Below are positions 59,739 through 64,000 of a stretch of DNA of 64,000 bases, in pieces. A program made the translations under genes and the position numbers. Origin of the DNA: Kosakonia oryzendophytica (lineage in GTDB: Bacteria; Pseudomonadota; Gammaproteobacteria; Enterobacterales; Enterobacteriaceae); contig NZ_FMAY01000008.1 in the NCBI RefSeq assembly GCF_900094925.1, positions 186,001-250,000 of the forward strand. Direction: 5' to 3'. Position 1 is the stretch's first letter. Every line of letters starts with the position of its first letter. The notes beneath the pieces are model-generated. The model saw nothing but the letters and a program-made list of their open reading frames with translations, did not search any database and had not been told where the DNA came from.

Positions 59739-60317
59739 TTAATGTAATGTCGGCTTCCGCACTTCGGGTGCGGTCGGCTGTGGGCGCGTAAAGGTGTCGT
59801 GGCACAGCAGTGCCGCGACACGCACGTATTCGATGATCTCTTCGAGCGACATCTCCAGCTCTTCCTGATCTTCTTCTTCGTCATAGCCCAACTGCGCGAT
59901 ATTACGCAGATCGTCAATTGCTTCACCGGTTTCGCCGGTGACTTTATCAAGTTTGGGTTGCGTAACCCCCAGCCCCAGCAGGAAATGGTTCACCCAGCCT
60001 GCCAGCGCATCCGCGCGATCAAACACGCTCACATCATCGCCCTCAGGCAGATAGAGCTGGAAAAGGAAACCGTCGTCTTCCAGTGAGTCACTGGTGCCGG
60101 CGTGCATGGCGCGCAGTGCCTGCGCCAGCTCGTGACCGAACGCCAGTCCGTCATTCGTCAAGTCATGCAGCAGCGGCAGCCAGGAGCTGTCATTATTGCC
60201 ACCGCAGAGCATCCCCGCGATAAGACCGTGCATTTCAGCAGGAAGTAATCCCACGCCCTGTTGGTTGAGTAGCTGGCCTACTTCGTTGTAACCAGGTATT
60301 TCGTTCTGTATAGACAT
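59739..60317 (-). CDS. ygfB: YgfB (UPF0149) protein
   Basis: Cytosolic protein of 192 residues, equal in length to E. coli YgfB. The UPF0149 family is recognised by [32 protein letters not shown] and the acidic run [20 protein letters not shown]. In Pseudomonas a homologue affects beta-lactamase regulation; the role here is unknown. The start at 60317 ([11 protein letters not shown]) is chosen by homology. Confidence 0.95.
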   Translation of the reverse strand: MSIQNEIPGYNEVGQLLNQQGVGLLPAEMHGLIAGMLCGGNNDSSWLPLLHDLTNDGLAFGHELAQALRAMHAGTSDSLEDDGFLFQLYLPEGDDVSVFDRADALAGWVNHFLLGLGVTQPKLDKVTGETGEAIDDLRNIAQLGYDEEEDQEELEMSLEEIIEYVRVAALLCHDTFTRPQPTAPEVRKPTLH

Positions 60318-60430
60318 GCGCATTCGTCGTCGTTGGGGGGAATATTCATGATATGCTACCACTTTGGCCCCTGGTGATATACCCGTGATGCTTCACGTTC
60401 CATGCCTTTGCATGCACGCTGAATCATTAA

Positions 60431-60874
<444 letters not shown>

Positions 60875-60915
60875 CACTTCAGGGTCAGTTGTGGTAGAGT
60901 GACCTTGAAGAAAAA

Positions 60916-61098
60916 ATTTCTCTGAGATGTTCGCAAGCGGGCCAGTCCCCTGAGCCGATATTTCATACCACAAGAATGTGGCGATCCATGGTTGGTGAGC
61001 ATGCTCGGTTCGTCCGAGAAGCCTTAAAATCATGACGACACATTCACCTTGAACCAAGGGTTCAAGGGTTACAGCCTGCGGCGGCATCTCGGAGATTC
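60916..61098 (+). ncRNA. ssrS: 6S RNA
   Basis: A 183-base sequence nearly identical to E. coli 6S RNA: the 5' end ATTTCTCTGAGATGTTCGC pairs with the 3' end GGCGGCATCTCGGAGATTC, enclosing the long hairpin that mimics an open promoter. It sequesters sigma-70 RNA polymerase in stationary phase. It is co-transcribed with fau, which begins 20 bases later. Confidence 0.97.
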
Positions 61099-61117
61099 CC
61101 TTCTTTTACTTACTACC

Positions 61118-61714
61118 ATGACGCAACTTCCTGATTTTCCTTCATCACGACAAGAAATCCGCAAACTGATTCGCCAGCGACGCCGGGAACTGACCCCTGA
61201 GCAACAAGCACATTTTGCACAGCAAGCGGCCGCTCGTATGATGGCGTACCCGTCGGTCGTGATGGCGCATACCGTCGCGCTGTTTCTCTCGTTCGATGGT
61301 GAGCTCGATACCCAACCGCTCATTGAACAGCTCTGGCGCAGCGGCAAACGTGTTTACCTGCCAGTATTGCATCCGTTTAGCCCGGGTAATCTGCTTTTTC
61401 TGCACTATCATCCCCATAGCGAACTGGTGGTCAACCGCCTGAAAATCCAGGAGCCGAAACTGGACGTCCGCGATGTGCTGCCGCTTCATCAGCTTGATGT
61501 TCTGATCACTCCGCTGGTGGCCTTTGATGAACACGGACAACGTCTGGGAATGGGTGGCGGTTTTTACGACAGAACTCTGCAAAACTGGCGCGAGTACGGT
61601 CTGCAACCTATCGGCTACGCCCACGACTGCCAGGGCGTCAACACGCTGCCGGTTGAAGAGTGGGATATCCCGCTGCCTGCGGTGATCACGCCGTCAAAAA
61701 TCTGGGAATGGTAA
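61118..61714 (+). CDS. fau: 5-formyltetrahydrofolate cyclo-ligase (Fau/YgfA)
   Basis: Converts 5-formyl-THF to methenyl-THF using ATP. It has 198 residues from ATG 61118; a shorter 182-residue form beginning in the IRQRRREL region is also annotated in E. coli. The ATP/folate motif LGMGGGFYDRTL and the N-terminal RQRRRELTPEQQ are conserved. It sits directly downstream of 6S RNA, the conserved ssrS-fau unit. Confidence 0.95.
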   Translation: MTQLPDFPSSRQEIRKLIRQRRRELTPEQQAHFAQQAAARMMAYPSVVMAHTVALFLSFDGELDTQPLIEQLWRSGKRVYLPVLHPFSPGNLLFLHYHPHSELVVNRLKIQEPKLDVRDVLPLHQLDVLITPLVAFDEHGQRLGMGGGFYDRTLQNWREYGLQPIGYAHDCQGVNTLPVEEWDIPLPAVITPSKIWEW

Positions 61715-61757
61715 CAGCCTTCCTCCCCCGACCTGGGAGAGGAAGACGCGAGGTTTA

Positions 61758-62990
61758 TCAGAACAGCAGACGGGAACGAATGGTGCCAGGAATGGCTTTC
61801 ATGCTCTGCAGCGCTTTCTGCGCCACATCCTCATCGGCTTCAATATCCACCACCACATAGCCCATATACGGCGTTGTTTGCAGATACTGTGCAGCAATGT
61901 TGATGTTCTGGCTGGCAAAAATCTGGTTCAGCGCAGTCAGCACACCCGGGCGGTTTTCGTGGATGTGCAGCAGACGACGACCGCCATGCAACGGCAGAGA
62001 AACTTCCGGGAAGTTAACCGCAGACAGCGTTGAGCCGTTATCCGAGTATTTGATCAGTTTACCGGCGACTTCTAACCCGATGTTTTCCTGCGCTTCCTGC
62101 GTGGAGCCGCCAATGTGCGGGGTTAGCAGTACGTTATCGAATTCGCACAGCGGGGAGTCGAAGGGGTCGCTGTTGGTTGCTGGCTCTGTGGGGAACACGT
62201 CGATAGCCGCGCCCGCCAGATGTTTGCGTTTCAGCGCATCGCACAGCGCCGGAATATCCACCACCGTACCGCGTGCGGCGTTAATCAGCAGCGCGCCAGG
62301 TTTCATCAGCGCCAGTTCTTCCACGCCAATCATATCTTTGGTGGAGTTGTTTTCCGGCACGTGCAGGCTCACTACATCGCTCATGTTCAGCAAATCGGAA
62401 AGGTGCTGAACCTGTGTGGCGTTACCGAGCGGCAGTTTGTTTTCAATATCGTAGAAGTAAACATGCATACCCAGCGATTCTGCGAGAATACCGAGCTGCG
62501 TACCAATGTGACCATAACCGATGATGCCCAGTTTTTTACCGCGCGCTTCATAGGAGCCCACAGCCAGCTTGTTCCAGATACCGCGATGGGCTTTGGCGTT
62601 CGCTTCCGGGATCCCGCGCATCAGCAGCAGCAGTTCGCCAATCACCAGTTCCGCAACGGAACGCGTATTGGAGAACGGCGCGTTAAACACCGGGATGCCG
62701 CGCTTCGCAGCCGCGTCGAGGTTAACCTGGTTGGTGCCGATACAGAAACACCCAATCGCCACCAGTTTTTCAGCGGCAGCAATGACATCTTCAGTCAGTT
62801 GAGTACGGGATCGCAGGCCAATAAAGTGAGCATCACGAATGGATTCTTTCAGTTGTTCGCTGTCCAGCGCGCCCTTATGAAATTCGATGTTGGTATAACC
62901 TGCCGCACGAAGGCTATCCAGCGCCTTCTGATGAACCCCTTCAACCAGCAGGAATTTAATCTTGTCTTTCTCCAGTGATACCTTTGCCAT
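61758..62990 (-). CDS. serA: D-3-phosphoglycerate dehydrogenase SerA
   Basis: First enzyme of serine synthesis, NAD-dependent and feedback-inhibited by serine. The 410-residue protein has the NAD motif LGIIGYGHIGTQLG, substrate/catalytic regions NAARGTVVDI and LLTPHIGGSTQEAQ (catalytic His), and a C-terminal ACT domain (about 338-410, HENRPGVLTALNQIF) for serine binding. It converges with fau; rpiA lies upstream on the same strand. Confidence 0.97.
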   Translation of the reverse strand: MAKVSLEKDKIKFLLVEGVHQKALDSLRAAGYTNIEFHKGALDSEQLKESIRDAHFIGLRSRTQLTEDVIAAAEKLVAIGCFCIGTNQVNLDAAAKRGIPVFNAPFSNTRSVAELVIGELLLLMRGIPEANAKAHRGIWNKLAVGSYEARGKKLGIIGYGHIGTQLGILAESLGMHVYFYDIENKLPLGNATQVQHLSDLLNMSDVVSLHVPENNSTKDMIGVEELALMKPGALLINAARGTVVDIPALCDALKRKHLAGAAIDVFPTEPATNSDPFDSPLCEFDNVLLTPHIGGSTQEAQENIGLEVAGKLIKYSDNGSTLSAVNFPEVSLPLHGGRRLLHIHENRPGVLTALNQIFASQNINIAAQYLQTTPYMGYVVVDIEADEDVAQKALQSMKAIPGTIRSRLLF

Positions 62991-63257
62991 TTACCCGACC
63001 CTGTTTTTGTCTTGACTGTGATGTTGTGCAGATCGCAATCCGCTTCAGTCAACATATCAAAAAAAACTATTGCAGCAATATGAACGTTTGCGTCGGCTAT
63101 CTGAAGAAATGTCATACAGCGGGAATTGGCAGATAAAAATGCTGGAAAAATGGACAACACTGGCAGGGATCGTAGAAATAGCAGAAAAACGTGACAGATA
63201 TCACCAAATATGCCGCTCGCAGATTTTTTAGAGGGAGGCAGGCGCCTCCCTGTCAGA

Positions 63258-63917
63258 TCATTTTACGATGGTTTTCACGCCATCGGCAGTGCCGATCAAC
63301 GCCACATCCGCGCCACGGTTAGCGAATAACCCTACGGTAACTACGCCCGGGATACCATTAATGCTGTTTTCCAGCGCGATCGGGTCGATAATCTCCAGCC
63401 CGTACACATCGAGGATCACGTTGCCATTATCCGTCACCACATTCTGGCGATATTCCGGGCGTCCGCCCAGTTTCACCAGTTCACGGGCAACCGCGCTGCG
63501 CGCCATCGGGATCACTTCCACCGGCAGCGGAAATTTCCCCAGGATGTCGACCTGCTTAGACGCATCAGCGATGCAGATAAACTTATCGGCGACCGACGCA
63601 ATGATTTTCTCACGCGTTAGCGCCGCGCCGCCGCCTTTGATCATCTGCATCTGACCATTAATTTCGTCTGCACCATCAACGTAGATGCCTAACCGATCCA
63701 CCTCATTGAGATCGAACACGGTAATCCCGAGGCCTTTCAACTTCTCGGTTGAAGCGTCCGAACTGGAGACTGCGCCTTCAATCTGGCCTTTCATCGTGCC
63801 CAATGCGTCAATAAAGTGTGCGGCAGTGGAGCCTGTGCCTACGCCCACAATGGTGCCGGGTTCAACATACTTAAGCGCTGCCCAGCCCACTGCTTTTTTG
63901 AGTTCATCCTGCGTCAT
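63258..63917 (-). CDS. rpiA: Ribose-5-phosphate isomerase A
   Basis: Interconverts ribose-5-phosphate and ribulose-5-phosphate in the pentose phosphate pathway. At 219 residues it equals E. coli RpiA. The phosphate loop [19 protein letters not shown] and the catalytic-site [12 protein letters not shown] are intact. A 267-base spacer separates it from serA downstream. The upstream neighbour lies beyond the window. Confidence 0.97.
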   Translation of the reverse strand: MTQDELKKAVGWAALKYVEPGTIVGVGTGSTAAHFIDALGTMKGQIEGAVSSSDASTEKLKGLGITVFDLNEVDRLGIYVDGADEINGQMQMIKGGGAALTREKIIASVADKFICIADASKQVDILGKFPLPVEVIPMARSAVARELVKLGGRPEYRQNVVTDNGNVILDVYGLEIIDPIALENSINGIPGVVTVGLFANRGADVALIGTADGVKTIVK

Positions 63918-64000
63918 GGTCGTTCACCTGTGGTGTGAAATTTCAGGCGCATTATAGACCAGCCTCCCCCTAAATGTCCCTGTGACCAGCGTCACATTAC

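Noticed and set aside
63230..63257. GGGAGGC/GCCTCCC hairpin after rpiA as a terminator
   Set aside because: The stem is good but is followed by an A run, not a U run, on the minus strand; termination there is not supported.

Overview
The window is chromosomal DNA of a member of the Enterobacteriaceae. From fldB to rpiA, gene order matches Escherichia coli K-12 closely (fldB-ygfX-sdhE-ygfZ-trhA-bglA-ygfF-gcvPHT-ubiI-ubiH-pepP-ygfB-zapA-ssrS-fau-serA-rpiA). It is preceded by the equally familiar idi-lysS-prfB-recJ-dsbC-xerD block and by glyU-ygeR. Proteins and the 6S RNA look like close homologues of the E. coli versions. The first 31 kb differs from K-12: a cellulose operon with bcsD, a polygalacturonase, an arsRDABC operon and several solitary genes. 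That mix suggests an environmental or plant-associated Enterobacter/Kosakonia/Klebsiella-like organism. Species cannot be resolved by eye.

Layout. (1) 1-11.6 kb: a cellulose operon, bcsA (5' end outside the window)-bcsB-bcsC-bcsD, followed on the same strand by a PAS-GGDEF diguanylate cyclase, a GalU-type UDP-glucose pyrophosphorylase and the GH8 endoglucanase bcsZ. The synthase, its allosteric activator, its sugar donor and its trimming enzyme are thus encoded in one cluster. (2) 11.6-24.4 kb: a mosaic of single genes. It holds an OxyR-like LysR regulator that keeps both redox cysteines, an orphan small protein, a nitroreductase-like protein, a RoxA-type ribosomal oxygenase, a GH28 polygalacturonase, a divergent methyltransferase/XRE-regulator pair, a cold-shock gene followed by a YmcF-type small protein that appears to start at AUU, yjdI-yjdJ, a small P-loop kinase, a ketopantoate-reductase-like enzyme and a chemoreceptor with a FliA-type promoter. 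(3) 24.4-28.7 kb: a complete plasmid-type arsRDABC operon, with a probable resolvase remnant upstream. (4) 28.9-31.8 kb: an AT-rich accessory stretch (DUF1493 protein with a small membrane protein, an unknown exported protein, an AraC/GyrI-like regulator) ending at tRNA-Gly(CCC). (5) 32-37.4 kb: an exported protein made of 20-residue tandem repeats, ygeR (actS), and a LysR-controlled UbiD/UbiX-type aromatic acid decarboxylase cluster with a DUF554 membrane protein. (6) 37.5-64 kb: conserved core genes for isoprenoid, translation, recombination, disulfide, Fe-S/flavin maturation, glycine cleavage, ubiquinone, folate, serine and pentose functions. They are interrupted by an added RpiR-family regulator before bglA, a MITE-like repeat and an ERIC element.

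The core genes cooperate in recognisable ways. gcvTHP, fau and serA all belong to glycine/serine one-carbon metabolism, ubiI and ubiH act in aerobic ubiquinone synthesis, and prfB-lysS form an operon with an intact programmed frameshift in prfB. No clearly new multi-gene system was found. The most unusual items are the self-supplied cellulose operon, the tandem-repeat exported protein, the OxyR paralogue, the AUU-initiated small zinc-finger-like protein, and several sharp palindromes next to regulators. All functional statements are by recognition of family motifs and remembered homologues; no database search was run.
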